7,139 nt of DNA from Gammaproteobacteria bacterium (GCA_013042035.1 JABDQX010000128.1:1-7139), one strand, 5' to 3'; numbered from the stretch's first letter, positions 1-6,481 are shown. A program made the numbers and translations. The notes: generated by a model from the sequence alone, not told the origin.

Positions 1-7
1 GAATTTA

Positions 8-166
8 GGTGATTTCTCAAAAAGAATATACAGGAATCGCGCAGGATTGTTGTTCGTATTCAAGGCGCGGCAACAGACGCATAGTCGTTCTCTGTAACTG
101 TTGCCGTAACGCAGAAGACGGACAAGAAGACAAGTGAGATCGGTATATTCTTTTCTGGAAATCACC
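8..166. mobile_element. MITE-like palindromic element (about 159 bp) abutting the ribB stop codon
   Basis: The stretch is bounded by long imperfect terminal inverted repeats. Positions 7-31 match the reverse complement of 143-167 at 22 of 25 bases, with the three mismatches clustered in the middle of the arm. The trinucleotide TTA lies directly outside both ends (5-7 and 167-169), as expected for a 3-bp target-site duplication. The interior encodes no convincing protein but holds a second hairpin (68-76 with 98-106). The right TTA is the complement of the ribB TAA stop, so the insertion would have regenerated the stop codon. The element is too short for a transposase and would need one in trans. 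It could instead be a structured ribB 3' end acting as transcript stabiliser or terminator; the flanking TTA pair favours a MITE. Confidence 0.6.
68..106. repeat. Inner hairpin: perfect 9-bp inverted repeat
   Basis: CGGCAACAG at 68-76 is the exact reverse complement of CTGTTGCCG at 98-106, with a 21-nt loop. A further 3 bp (65-67 with 110-112) could pair across a 3-nt bulge. It sits inside the larger palindromic element downstream of ribB. No run of U follows on the minus strand, so it is not a canonical intrinsic terminator, though the nested structure could still affect ribB mRNA 3'-end stability. Confidence 0.5.
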
Positions 167-1279
167 TTAGGTAACGTACTCTACGACCTCCAATCCGAAT
201 CCGGAGATACCCGACATCTTCTTCGGGGCGCTCAGCACACGCATCCGCCGCACACCCAAATCCACGAGAATCTGCGCGCCAAGACCATGGGTTCGCAGAT
301 TCGCGCCACCTTCGCGATGCGTAATCTGGACGCCCTCGTCCTGTTTTTGATAACGCTGTATGCGTTCGATGAGATCCTCTCCTCCTTCGTCACGCCGCAA
401 AATCAAGACAACACCAGCGCCTTCGTTCGCGATACGGCGCAAAACATCGGATAGGGGCCAACCACAGTCGGGTCTTCTACAGCCGGTAATATCACATAGG
501 AAATCCGCCATATGCACCCGCACCAGGGCCGGCGTATCCGGATCGATTTCCCCCATAACCAGCGCCAGATGCATATTCCCATCGATGGTGTCCCGATAGG
601 CATACATGCGGAAACATCCGTAATCGTTGGTTACCTCGCATTCACCCGCGCGCTCGACGGTTTTCTCATTCGTCATGCGATATTGAATGAGATCGGCGAT
701 AGTGCCGATCTTCAAACCGTGTTGCGCGGCGAACTTTTCCAGATCCGGTCTGCGGGCCATGGTGCCGTCTTCGTTCAGTATCTCCACGATTACGGCGGTG
801 GGCTCAAGACCCGCCAGACGCGCCAGATCGCATCCGGCCTCGGTGTGTCCGGCTCGGGTCAGCACACCACCGGGTTCGGCCATCAGGGGAAATATGTGGC
901 CAGGTTGTACGATATCGGACGGTTTTGCGTCGGCTCTCGCGGCGACCTGAATGGTGGCGGCGCGATCCATGGCGGAAATACCTGTCGTAACCCCATGGGC
1001 CGGCGCTCCGTCGATGGATATGGTGAACTTGGTACCGTGCAGGGCACCGGATTCGTTCACCATCAAAGGCAGATTCAGTTGCTCGCAATGCTCCCGGGTC
1101 ATGGTCTGGCACATCAGGCCGCGTCCGAAGGTGACCATGAAATTGATATCCTCCGATCTGGCCAGGGAAGATGCCATGATGAGATCGCCTTCGTTTTCAC
1201 GGTCTTCATCGTCCATCAAGATGACGATTTTGCCTTGGCGAAAATCCGAGAGTAGTTCTTCTATTGTGTTCAATGGCAT
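167..1279 (-). CDS. ribB: 3,4-dihydroxy-2-butanone 4-phosphate synthase with degenerate GTP cyclohydrolase II-like domain (RibBX type)
   Basis: This cytosolic enzyme of riboflavin synthesis converts ribulose 5-phosphate to 3,4-dihydroxy-2-butanone 4-phosphate and formate. The N-terminal domain (about 1-203) is canonical: acidic loop DDEDRENEGD (23-32), FGRGLMCQ (51-58), HGVTTGISAMDRA (95-107), GHIFPL (127-132), GHTEA (144-148) and VEILN (165-169). The C-terminal domain (about 210-370) resembles GTP cyclohydrolase II but its zinc site is broken: where active enzymes have C-x10-C-x-C, this protein has F260 and P270 for the first two cysteines and keeps only C272. The usual QEGRGIGL-type substrate motif reads RRDEGGEDL (295-303). 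This matches the RibBX variant described in Proteobacteria, so GCH II activity is not expected and a separate ribA should exist elsewhere. The MPLNTIEELL start is typical of the family; the nearest Shine-Dalgarno-like AAGGA lies rather far upstream. It is the last gene of the cluster, 74 bp after glk. Confidence 0.95.
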   Translation of the reverse strand: MPLNTIEELLSDFRQGKIVILMDDEDRENEGDLIMASSLARSEDINFMVTFGRGLMCQTMTREHCEQLNLPLMVNESGALHGTKFTISIDGAPAHGVTTGISAMDRAATIQVAARADAKPSDIVQPGHIFPLMAEPGGVLTRAGHTEAGCDLARLAGLEPTAVIVEILNEDGTMARRPDLEKFAAQHGLKIGTIADLIQYRMTNEKTVERAGECEVTNDYGCFRMYAYRDTIDGNMHLALVMGEIDPDTPALVRVHMADFLCDITGCRRPDCGWPLSDVLRRIANEGAGVVLILRRDEGGEDLIERIQRYQKQDEGVQITHREGGANLRTHGLGAQILVDLGVRRMRVLSAPKKMSGISGFGLEVVEYVT

Positions 1280-1353
1280 GGTTATGTGAGTAATTCCTTA
1301 TTGTTTGAGCGCTTTCAACGCCGAACATGCATCTTCATTGCGTAGTTAACATT

Positions 1354-2439
1354 CTAAAGACTGCCTTCGGCGGTCCGCAGAAAATGGCCCAGCCACAGCG
1401 TCCCATCCAGATTAAGATCGCTTTCCGTGACAAGGTAGATTGGAAACAGAGCAAGCAAGGATTGTTGGGCAGGGTTATCCAGAAAAGCGTCGATGAACGG
1501 GCTGTCCTGGATGAAACCACGGTTTTTTATTGTCGATGCACCACCAATAAAAACGCCGCCAAAGGCCTGGAAACCGAGCGCCATGAGCTGACAGAAGCGC
1601 CCCGTACATGCGTAGAAGACGGAAAGCGCCTCTCTGGCGGTGGGATCGTGCCCCATCGCGCCTGCCTTGGCAACGGCGGCGGCGTGATCGGTGATATCGG
1701 GCGATATAACGGACTTACCCACCACGTGAGCGGGCCGGGCAACAGCATGCAGCGCCCGATAGATGTTTGCTAAGCCACGTCCCGATACGAAATCTTCCCA
1801 GGTGGGATAGGCAATTTGTTTTTCCCGCCACAGCCAATCGGCAACGATGCGCTGTTCTTTCCCCAGAATCGGCATGGGTGTGTGCTGCAGCTCGGCGGCA
1901 ATCGGGTATACCGGTGAGGTATTTTCCGACGGGGAAGGTATTTCGATGATCCCGGCCACCCCCAGTCCGGTGCCGGGGGCGATAAATACACGATTCCCGT
2001 CAGCCCCGCCAAACGTATTACCGCCCTTCAACTGCTCGAAGTATTCCGATCCGATGCCATCGTCGCGCAGATACTTCATCAAACCGTAGCAACCTGCTTC
2101 CATGTCATTGATCAGGGTGGTTCGGTTGCTCGGCAAGCCCCACTCGACGAATTCTTCGAGGGTAATCTCCCTGGGGTCCGGCCAATTGGTCATGACGACC
2201 GCACGGTGATGGGCAACGGGACCAGCCAAGGCAATGACCGCACCAATGAGTTGCCGGTCGGGGGTTATCAGGCGTTCCAATAGATCCCGGATGAATTGTC
2301 GGAACTGGTCTTTCGAGGCAACTTTTTCTTTGATAACCGGCGGCAGGTCCGGAAGCGGCGCGAGGGTGTTGCCATCCACGCGGGCAATGACGGCGCGGCT
2401 ATTGGTGCCGCCTATGTCGAATCCGATGACGATGTTCAT
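1354..2439 (-). CDS. glk: Glucokinase (Glk family)
   Basis: The gene product phosphorylates glucose with ATP to glucose 6-phosphate in the cytosol. At 361 residues it is somewhat longer than E. coli Glk (321). Visible motifs are the N-terminal phosphate-binding FDIGGTNSR (7-15), LINDMEA (109-115) with D112 as probable catalytic base, APGTGLGVA (154-162), the sugar-site region ELQH (183-186), SGRGLANIYRAL (219-230), matching the family's SGpGLvNlYrA, and GGVFIGGA (294-301). The pattern is that of the Glk (PF02685) group rather than ROK kinases, whose CxCG zinc motif is absent. The ATG overlaps the cobT stop as ATGA (2436-2439), with no strong Shine-Dalgarno, so translation is probably coupled to cobT. 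Substrate specificity beyond glucose cannot be judged, and the link to cobalt chelation genes is not obvious. Confidence 0.9.
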   Translation of the reverse strand: MNIVIGFDIGGTNSRAVIARVDGNTLAPLPDLPPVIKEKVASKDQFRQFIRDLLERLITPDRQLIGAVIALAGPVAHHRAVVMTNWPDPREITLEEFVEWGLPSNRTTLINDMEAGCYGLMKYLRDDGIGSEYFEQLKGGNTFGGADGNRVFIAPGTGLGVAGIIEIPSPSENTSPVYPIAAELQHTPMPILGKEQRIVADWLWREKQIAYPTWEDFVSGRGLANIYRALHAVARPAHVVGKSVISPDITDHAAAVAKAGAMGHDPTAREALSVFYACTGRFCQLMALGFQAFGGVFIGGASTIKNRGFIQDSPFIDAFLDNPAQQSLLALFPIYLVTESDLNLDGTLWLGHFLRTAEGSL

Positions 2440-4274
2440 TTCAACGAAAATCCAGGTTTACTATCGAACAGGTTAGCCAATTCTTCCATCATCGTACCAC
2501 TGAGTTGTTCCGCGTCCACCAGGGTTACCGCACGCCGGTAGTACTGTGTGACATCGTGTCCTATGCCGATGGCCAGAAGTTCCACTGGGCTTTCGTTCTC
2601 GATATAGTCGATCACTTGGTGGAGGTGGCGTTCCAAATAGTCGTGGGAATTTGCCGATAAAGTGGAATCATCGACCGGGGTGCCGTCGCTGATCACCATG
2701 AGAATACGCCGTTGTTCACTGCGCGCGAGCAATCGCTGATGCGCCCACAACAGGGCTTCTCCGTCGATGTTTTCCTTGAGCAGCCCCTCACGCAGCATCA
2801 ACCCGAGGTTTTTTCGGGCGCGGCGCCAAGGCATATCCGCCGCTTTGTAAATGACGTGGCGAAGTTCATTGATGCGGCCCGGATTCGGTTTTTTTCCGGC
2901 TTCCAGCCAATATTCCTGGGGACGCCCGCCTTTCCAGGTTCGTGTCGTAAAGCCAAGGATTTCTGTCTTGACGGCGCAACGCTCCAGGGTCCTGGCCAAC
3001 ACATCGGCGCTGATCGCCGCAAGCGTGATGGGACGTCCGCGCATGGAGCCGGAATTGTCGATCAACAAGGTGACGACGGTGTCGCGAAATGGCGTTTCTT
3101 TTTCCCGTTTGTAGGACAGCGAGTACGTAGGATTGGCGACGACACGCGCGAGCCGCGCGGTATCGAGCAGCCCCTCTTCCTGGTCGAAATCCCAGGAACG
3201 CGCCTGCTTGGCAAGTAGTCGACGCTGCAGGCGATTGGCAAGGCGCCCAACCACTCTTTGCAGCATGGCCAATTCCCGATCCAATTGTAACCGCAGACGA
3301 GCCAGTTCCTGGGTATCACAGATATCAGGTGCTTCCACCACCTCGTCAAACTCAGCGGCGTACACGTGATACGCCTGCGCTGTCGGTTCATTATGCGTAA
3401 AAACGTGTAGGGCGCGTTGTTCGTCATTGTCTTCCGTGGAATCGTGCGCCTGTTGCTCATCGTCGATATCGGGTTTATCCCACGGCGTTTCGGTGCTTCC
3501 GGGGTCATCTATCGAGCCGTCCAATGTCTCCACGGTATCCAGAGGATTGATATCCGGGGGTGCGTCGCCCGAACGGGATTCGGGCGCCTGCGCCGGTTCT
3601 CCATCGTCATCGTCCTGCAACTCCGCCTTTGTGTCTTCTCGCGCGTCGGCGGATTCCGTGGAAAAACCCAGTTTCCCAAGAATGGTGCGAGACGCCATGG
3701 CAAAGGCGGATTGATCTCGGATCGCGAGGGAAAGTTCCGGGAGAAGCTGACCGATTTCCGGCAGCAAGAATTCGCGCCATAACCTGGCAAACTGTCGGGC
3801 ATCATCGGGTGGTGGGCTATCCTCGATGACCTCACGCGCCAATAATCTCATGGCTTCCGTGAGTTGCCTCGGTTCCCGCTGGGTCACGACATCGAGTTCG
3901 GAGGCATGACAGTGATTTTCCAGGGAACGGGCCAGATTAACGGCAATGCCATCCATCCAACGCGCGCCAAGGGCCTCATAGCGAACCTGTTCCAATACGT
4001 CGAAGATTGCCCGGGCCATTTCGTCGACCGGCGCCAGGGCGTTATGCAAACGGGGATCATGATGGGCAAGCCGCAATGCACTGGTATCGGCATCACCTCG
4101 AACCCGTGCTATCTCCTGGGAATCGGGATCGTGGGCAGGCGCGCGGATACGGATTTTATGGCCGGATTGAACAGTCCGATTCTCTTCGAAAGACACGATG
4201 ACATCATCGCGTCTTGCAATAGCGCGGCAGGTTGCGGCTGTAACGCGGCGAAGTTGTTCGACTTTGGTTTCCAA
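2436..4274 (-). CDS. cobT: Cobaltochelatase subunit CobT (VWA/MIDAS protein)
   Basis: CobT works with the AAA+ ATPase CobS and the catalytic CobN to insert cobalt into hydrogenobyrinic acid a,c-diamide in the aerobic cobalamin route. The 612-residue protein has an N-terminal CobT domain (about 1-200), a highly acidic, low-complexity linker (about 207-290), an Arg-rich helical stretch (about 320-360), and a C-terminal von Willebrand A domain (about 398-605). The MIDAS motif DNSGS (406-410) lies within LLIDNSGSMRG, and D530 in ISDGTP probably completes the metal site. The start is TTG: an in-frame TAA lies shortly upstream, no ATG lies between, and GGAG (4284-4287) sits 9 nt before it. The stop overlaps the glk start. 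No cobN is in the window, so a CobS/CobT pair serving another chaperone-like role, as in MoxR-VWA systems, cannot be excluded. Confidence 0.93.
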   Translation of the reverse strand: METKVEQLRRVTAATCRAIARRDDVIVSFEENRTVQSGHKIRIRAPAHDPDSQEIARVRGDADTSALRLAHHDPRLHNALAPVDEMARAIFDVLEQVRYEALGARWMDGIAVNLARSLENHCHASELDVVTQREPRQLTEAMRLLAREVIEDSPPPDDARQFARLWREFLLPEIGQLLPELSLAIRDQSAFAMASRTILGKLGFSTESADAREDTKAELQDDDDGEPAQAPESRSGDAPPDINPLDTVETLDGSIDDPGSTETPWDKPDIDDEQQAHDSTEDNDEQRALHVFTHNEPTAQAYHVYAAEFDEVVEAPDICDTQELARLRLQLDRELAMLQRVVGRLANRLQRRLLAKQARSWDFDQEEGLLDTARLARVVANPTYSLSYKREKETPFRDTVVTLLIDNSGSMRGRPITLAAISADVLARTLERCAVKTEILGFTTRTWKGGRPQEYWLEAGKKPNPGRINELRHVIYKAADMPWRRARKNLGLMLREGLLKENIDGEALLWAHQRLLARSEQRRILMVISDGTPVDDSTLSANSHDYLERHLHQVIDYIENESPVELLAIGIGHDVTQYYRRAVTLVDAEQLSGTMMEELANLFDSKPGFSLK

Positions 4275-4297
4275 ATAATTTTACTCCGCAAAATTAT
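4275..4297 (-). promoter_or_regulatory. AU-rich hairpin presenting the cobT Shine-Dalgarno in its loop
   Basis: ATAATTTT (4275-4282) and AAAATTAT (4290-4297) form a perfect 8-bp inverted repeat around a 7-nt loop. On the minus-strand mRNA the loop reads GCGGAGT and contains GGAG, and the TTG start follows directly after the stem. This arrangement supports the TTG start and could tune initiation, since the weak A-U stem would melt with temperature or with ribosome passage from the Uma2 gene. The structure is directly visible; the regulatory role is inferred. Confidence 0.5.
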
Positions 4298-4337
4298 ATG
4301 GTAATTCCTATTGACCGCCGTTGGCAGTCCATGGAAA

Positions 4338-4919
4338 TTACGGCCACAACACGCCCAGGTTAAAACGCATGGCTTCAAAGGGCGGGGTGGTCACTTCGTC
4401 GTTTTCCTTGAAGGTTTCCCATAACAGCCATTTGTTTTCTTGCAATGCAAACACCTCTAAGGTTTGCAATTTAGGGTCAAGAAGCCACAGATGCCCTACG
4501 CCGAATTGTGCATACAAAGGCATCTTTACGACCCGATCCAGCCGGGCGTTGGAGGGCGACAGTATCTCGCACACCCAGTCCGGCGCTATTTCCGTGTAGG
4601 CCACATCGGGGATCGTCGGCATCCGTTCACGCCGCCAACCGGCCATATCCGGGACCAGAACATGATGGCCCAAATGGATCTCCGGTTCATCCAGAATCCA
4701 CCAGCCACCAGAGCCGTTGTCGTCATCACCACCGTTGCCGCCCCCCATGCCACCACGTCCGAACACCCTGCCCAAATGCGAACCGGCCAAGGCATGGCGG
4801 AAAGCAGGGCGCGGTAGGGTATGGAGTTGCCCGTGGATCAACTGGGCCACGCACTCTGGAGACGCGCACAGCACATCTTCGTAGGTTGCGAGGCGTTCGG
4901 CTTCAGCGGGGAGAACCAT
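4338..4919 (-). CDS. Uma2 family protein (PD-(D/E)XK nuclease-like, DUF820)
   Basis: The 193-residue protein has the standard features of the Uma2/DUF820 family, a restriction-endonuclease-like fold whose biological role is not established. They are WWILDEPEIHLG (73-84), VPDMAGWRRERMP (89-101), DWVCEILSPSN (114-124) and KMPLYAQFGVGHLWLLDP (132-149). Candidate acidic active-site residues are E80, D91 and E118, with K132 nearby. A Gly/Asp/Asn-rich segment (about 55-72) sits just before the conserved WWIL stretch where relatives usually have a short Gly-rich turn, so it looks expanded. The ATG lies inside the end of the preceding small ORF (17-nt overlap) and has no clear Shine-Dalgarno, suggesting coupled translation. 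Its position between cobS and cobT is odd; such genes are often dispersed and mobile-associated. The family call is secure, the function is not. Confidence 0.88.
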   Translation of the reverse strand: MVLPAEAERLATYEDVLCASPECVAQLIHGQLHTLPRPAFRHALAGSHLGRVFGRGGMGGGNGGDDDNGSGGWWILDEPEIHLGHHVLVPDMAGWRRERMPTIPDVAYTEIAPDWVCEILSPSNARLDRVVKMPLYAQFGVGHLWLLDPKLQTLEVFALQENKWLLWETFKENDEVTTPPFEAMRFNLGVLWP

Positions 4920-5097
4920 TTTTTATGTTATCTGCGCTATTGAAATGCACAAAAGCGTCTCTCGTTTCAGGAAGCTCGCTATAAGCCAAATAATCATTGC
5001 CACCTATATCTGCGGGAGGCGGTGGTTCTGGGACATCAAGCTGCGCATGCCCTTGCGCTGGTGATTGAGTTGTCCCAGGCTTATTCTCTTCGGTCAT
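4903..5097 (-). CDS. Small protein of unknown function (64 aa)
   Basis: I do not recognise this gene. The reading frame could begin further upstream at 5169, but the ATG at 5095-5097 is preferred because AGGAG (5107-5111) lies 9 nt before it; the extra 24 upstream residues look untranslated. The protein begins MTEENKPGTTQSPAQGH, has a proline run in VPEPPPPADIGG, and ends with a more ordered stretch containing DYLAYSELPETRDAFVHF. It has no signal peptide, membrane segment or cysteine. It starts 83 nt after the cobS stop and runs 17 nt into the Uma2 gene, so it is probably cotranslated with it. The strong ribosome site and the overlap argue for a real gene; length and composition leave doubt. 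Confidence 0.55.
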   Translation of the reverse strand: MTEENKPGTTQSPAQGHAQLDVPEPPPPADIGGNDYLAYSELPETRDAFVHFNSADNIKNGSPR

Positions 5098-5106
5098 TGC
5101 GCTTTT

Positions 5107-5111
5107 CTCCT
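5107..5111 (-). promoter_or_regulatory. Ribosome binding site of the 64-aa ORF
   Basis: AGGAG on the minus strand, 9 nt before the ATG at 5097, is the strongest Shine-Dalgarno sequence in the cluster. It decides the start of the small ORF in favour of the internal ATG over the upstream one at 5169. Confidence 0.6.
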
Positions 5112-5134
5112 GAGGATTGTTATTCAGCTCTGAA

Positions 5135-5157
5135 ATAGCCATGACGGAAAGGGCTAT
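5135..5157 (-). repeat. Intercistronic inverted repeat between cobS and the small ORF
   Basis: ATAGCC (5135-5140) and GGCTAT (5152-5157) are perfect 6-bp complements around an 11-nt loop in the 83-nt gap after cobS. On the minus-strand RNA no U-run follows, so it is not a convincing terminator. It may be an mRNA processing or stabilising hairpin, or chance. Confidence 0.25.
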
Positions 5158-5180
5158 AAACCCCGACAAACCATCACTAA

Positions 5181-6194
5181 TTATTCGACATTTACCAACG
5201 TCGCCCCCACGCCATCGGGCAGATCTTCACCAAAACAACGCTGATAGTATTCAGCGATGATCGGACGTTCGGTCTCGTCGCACTTATTGAGAAAGGTCAG
5301 CCGAAACGCAAACCCCATGTTGTCGAACAGGCGAGCATTCTCCGCCCAGGTCAATACCGTGCGCGGACTCATGACCGTGGAAATATCCCCATTCATGAAA
5401 CCGGCCCGGGTCATGTCGGCAAGTTTGATCATGGTGCTGACGAGATCCCATCCCCCCTTGGTCTTGTACGCCGGGACCTTGGAAAGCACAATCTCCACCT
5501 CCGCGTCATGGTCAAGATAGTTCAGGATGACCACGATATTCCAGCGATCCATCTGGCCCTGATTGATCGGTTGGGTGCCATGATAGAGCCCGGTCGTATC
5601 ACCCAGGCCAACGGTGTTGGCGGTGGCGAAGAGGCGAAAAGACGGGTGTGGATGCAAAACACGGGATTGATCCATGAGCGTCAGGCGACCTTCGGCCTCC
5701 AGCACCCGTTGGATAACGAACATTACATCCGGGCGACCGGCATCGTATTCATCGAAAACCAGGGCCGTCGGGCTCTGATATGCCCAGGGCAGAATGCCTT
5801 CCCTGAATTCGGTTATCTGCTGACCATCCTTGAGGACGATGGCATCCTTGCCCACCAAATCGATGCGGCTGATATGGCTGTCCAGATTGATCCGGACACA
5901 GGGCCAGTTGAGACGCGCCGCTACCTGTTCGATGTGAGTGGATTTTCCAGTGCCGTGATAGCCCTGTATCAGGACCCTTCGGCCATAGGCAAAACCCGAC
6001 AGAATCGCAAGCGTCGTGTCGTGATCGAATCGATAGGATCTGTCCACGGAAGGGACATGTTCGGTGGGTCGACTAAAGGCAGGGACCGCCAAGTCACTGT
6101 CGATATCGAACATCTCACGGACCGAGATTCGTGTGTCCGGGATGCCACCGTTGATCGATTCGCTGGAAGAGGCAGAGTACGAAGACATAGTCAT
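5181..6194 (-). CDS. cobS: Cobaltochelatase subunit CobS (AAA+ ATPase)
   Basis: CobS is the MoxR-like AAA+ ATPase that, in complex with CobT, powers CobN-catalysed cobalt insertion into the corrin ring. The 337 residues are close to the usual CobS length (about 330). Motifs visible are Walker A GYHGTGKS (78-85), Walker B LVFDEYD (145-151), the sensor-1 region LFATANT (188-194), a probable arginine finger in MDRW (215-218) and MSPRTVLTWAENA (275-287) as the sensor-2 region. The N-terminal SVREMFDID (24-32) and the C-terminal FRLTFLNKCDE (297-307) are typical of the family. Two ATGs compete: 6194 (MTMSSYS) and 6188 (MSSYS); neither has a strong Shine-Dalgarno, only AAAGAAAA upstream, and the leader is pyrimidine-rich. 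It is the first gene of the cluster, and cobT lies three genes downstream. Confidence 0.94.
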   Translation of the reverse strand: MTMSSYSASSSESINGGIPDTRISVREMFDIDSDLAVPAFSRPTEHVPSVDRSYRFDHDTTLAILSGFAYGRRVLIQGYHGTGKSTHIEQVAARLNWPCVRINLDSHISRIDLVGKDAIVLKDGQQITEFREGILPWAYQSPTALVFDEYDAGRPDVMFVIQRVLEAEGRLTLMDQSRVLHPHPSFRLFATANTVGLGDTTGLYHGTQPINQGQMDRWNIVVILNYLDHDAEVEIVLSKVPAYKTKGGWDLVSTMIKLADMTRAGFMNGDISTVMSPRTVLTWAENARLFDNMGFAFRLTFLNKCDETERPIIAEYYQRCFGEDLPDGVGATLVNVE

Positions 6195-6298
6195 GGATTT
6201 TCTTTGTAAGAGGGGAAAAGGGGATTGATGCTACAAGAGATCAGGGTGATCTGTAAACTCGTTAGAGCTGTATGCAAAACTCATCCTGCACGCCCTAA
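6195..6298 (-). promoter_or_regulatory. cobS leader and candidate promoter region
   Basis: On the minus strand TTTACA (6257-6252; 5 of 6 to the -35 consensus) and TAGCAT (6233-6228; 4 of 6 to the -10 consensus) are separated by 18 nt, placing a transcription start roughly 25-30 nt before the cobS ATG. A second, weaker pair is TTGCAT (6277-6272) with TACAGA (6255-6250). The leader between promoter and start is C/T-rich (CCCCTTTTCCCCTC) and lacks a good Shine-Dalgarno. These are consensus matches by eye, not experimentally supported. Confidence 0.4.
6238..6252. promoter_or_regulatory. Candidate operator: perfect inverted repeat AGATCA-N3-TGATCT
   Basis: AGATCA (6238-6243) and TGATCT (6247-6252) are exact reverse complements with GGG between. 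The 15-bp palindrome lies almost wholly inside the spacer of the best cobS promoter candidate, a position where a bound dimeric repressor would block RNA polymerase. No regulator gene is in the window, so the binding protein is unknown. Confidence 0.4.
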
Positions 6299-6481
6299 GA
6301 GGGTGTCTGAAAAATCCCCGATCTACTGCGGCGGCCCCCGAATTGTGACCCGCTGCGTTGCGAAAGAGTGAGAAATCGCGTCATGTAGCTCGCTACACTC
6401 CCCGATTTATCACCTTCCGCGCCTTGCGGGACCCCAATCGGGCTACCGCCTCGCGACGACCCGGAATTTTCAGACACGCTC
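6299..6481. mobile_element. MITE-like long palindromic element (183 bp)
   Basis: The ends read GAGGGTGTCTGAAAAATCC (6299-6317) and, in reverse complement, GAGCGTGTCTGAAAATTCC (6481-6463), 17 of 19 identical. TAA flanks both sides (6296-6298 and 6482-6484), consistent with a 3-bp target duplication. The similarity between arms continues imperfectly to a perfect central palindrome TGTAGC-TC-GCTACA (6384-6397), so the whole element can fold into one long hairpin. It holds no transposase. A 60-codon minus-strand reading frame spans it but looks like a by-product of the repeat. Three-base T-N-A duplications are known from some IS5-family groups, so a transposase of that kind in trans is plausible but not demonstrated. 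Confidence 0.7.

Noticed and set aside
512..1255. Long plus-strand reading frame (247 codons) opposite ribB
   Set aside because: It is antisense to the highly conserved DHBP synthase domain, its sequence shows no domain of its own, and GC-rich coding DNA often leaves such open antisense frames.
1280..1353. Possible FMN riboswitch or separate promoter before ribB
   Set aside because: The gap to glk is only 74 bp, too short for an RFN element, and I found no good -35/-10 pair; ribB is more simply read through from glk.
5135..5157. Intrinsic terminator after cobS
   Set aside because: The stem is only 6 bp with an 11-nt loop and no U-tract follows on the minus strand.
5098..5169. Upstream in-frame extension of the small ORF (starts MSGFIALSVMAISELN)
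   Set aside because: The internal ATG at 5097 has AGGAG at ideal spacing, which would lie inside the coding sequence of the longer form; the extension also overlaps an intercistronic hairpin.
6295..6477. 60-codon minus-strand reading frame across the right palindromic element (starts MSENSGSS)
   Set aside because: It coincides with the MITE, its ends are the terminal repeats, it is rich in Ser/Gly/Arg, and it has no supporting ribosome site; it is a by-product of the repeat.
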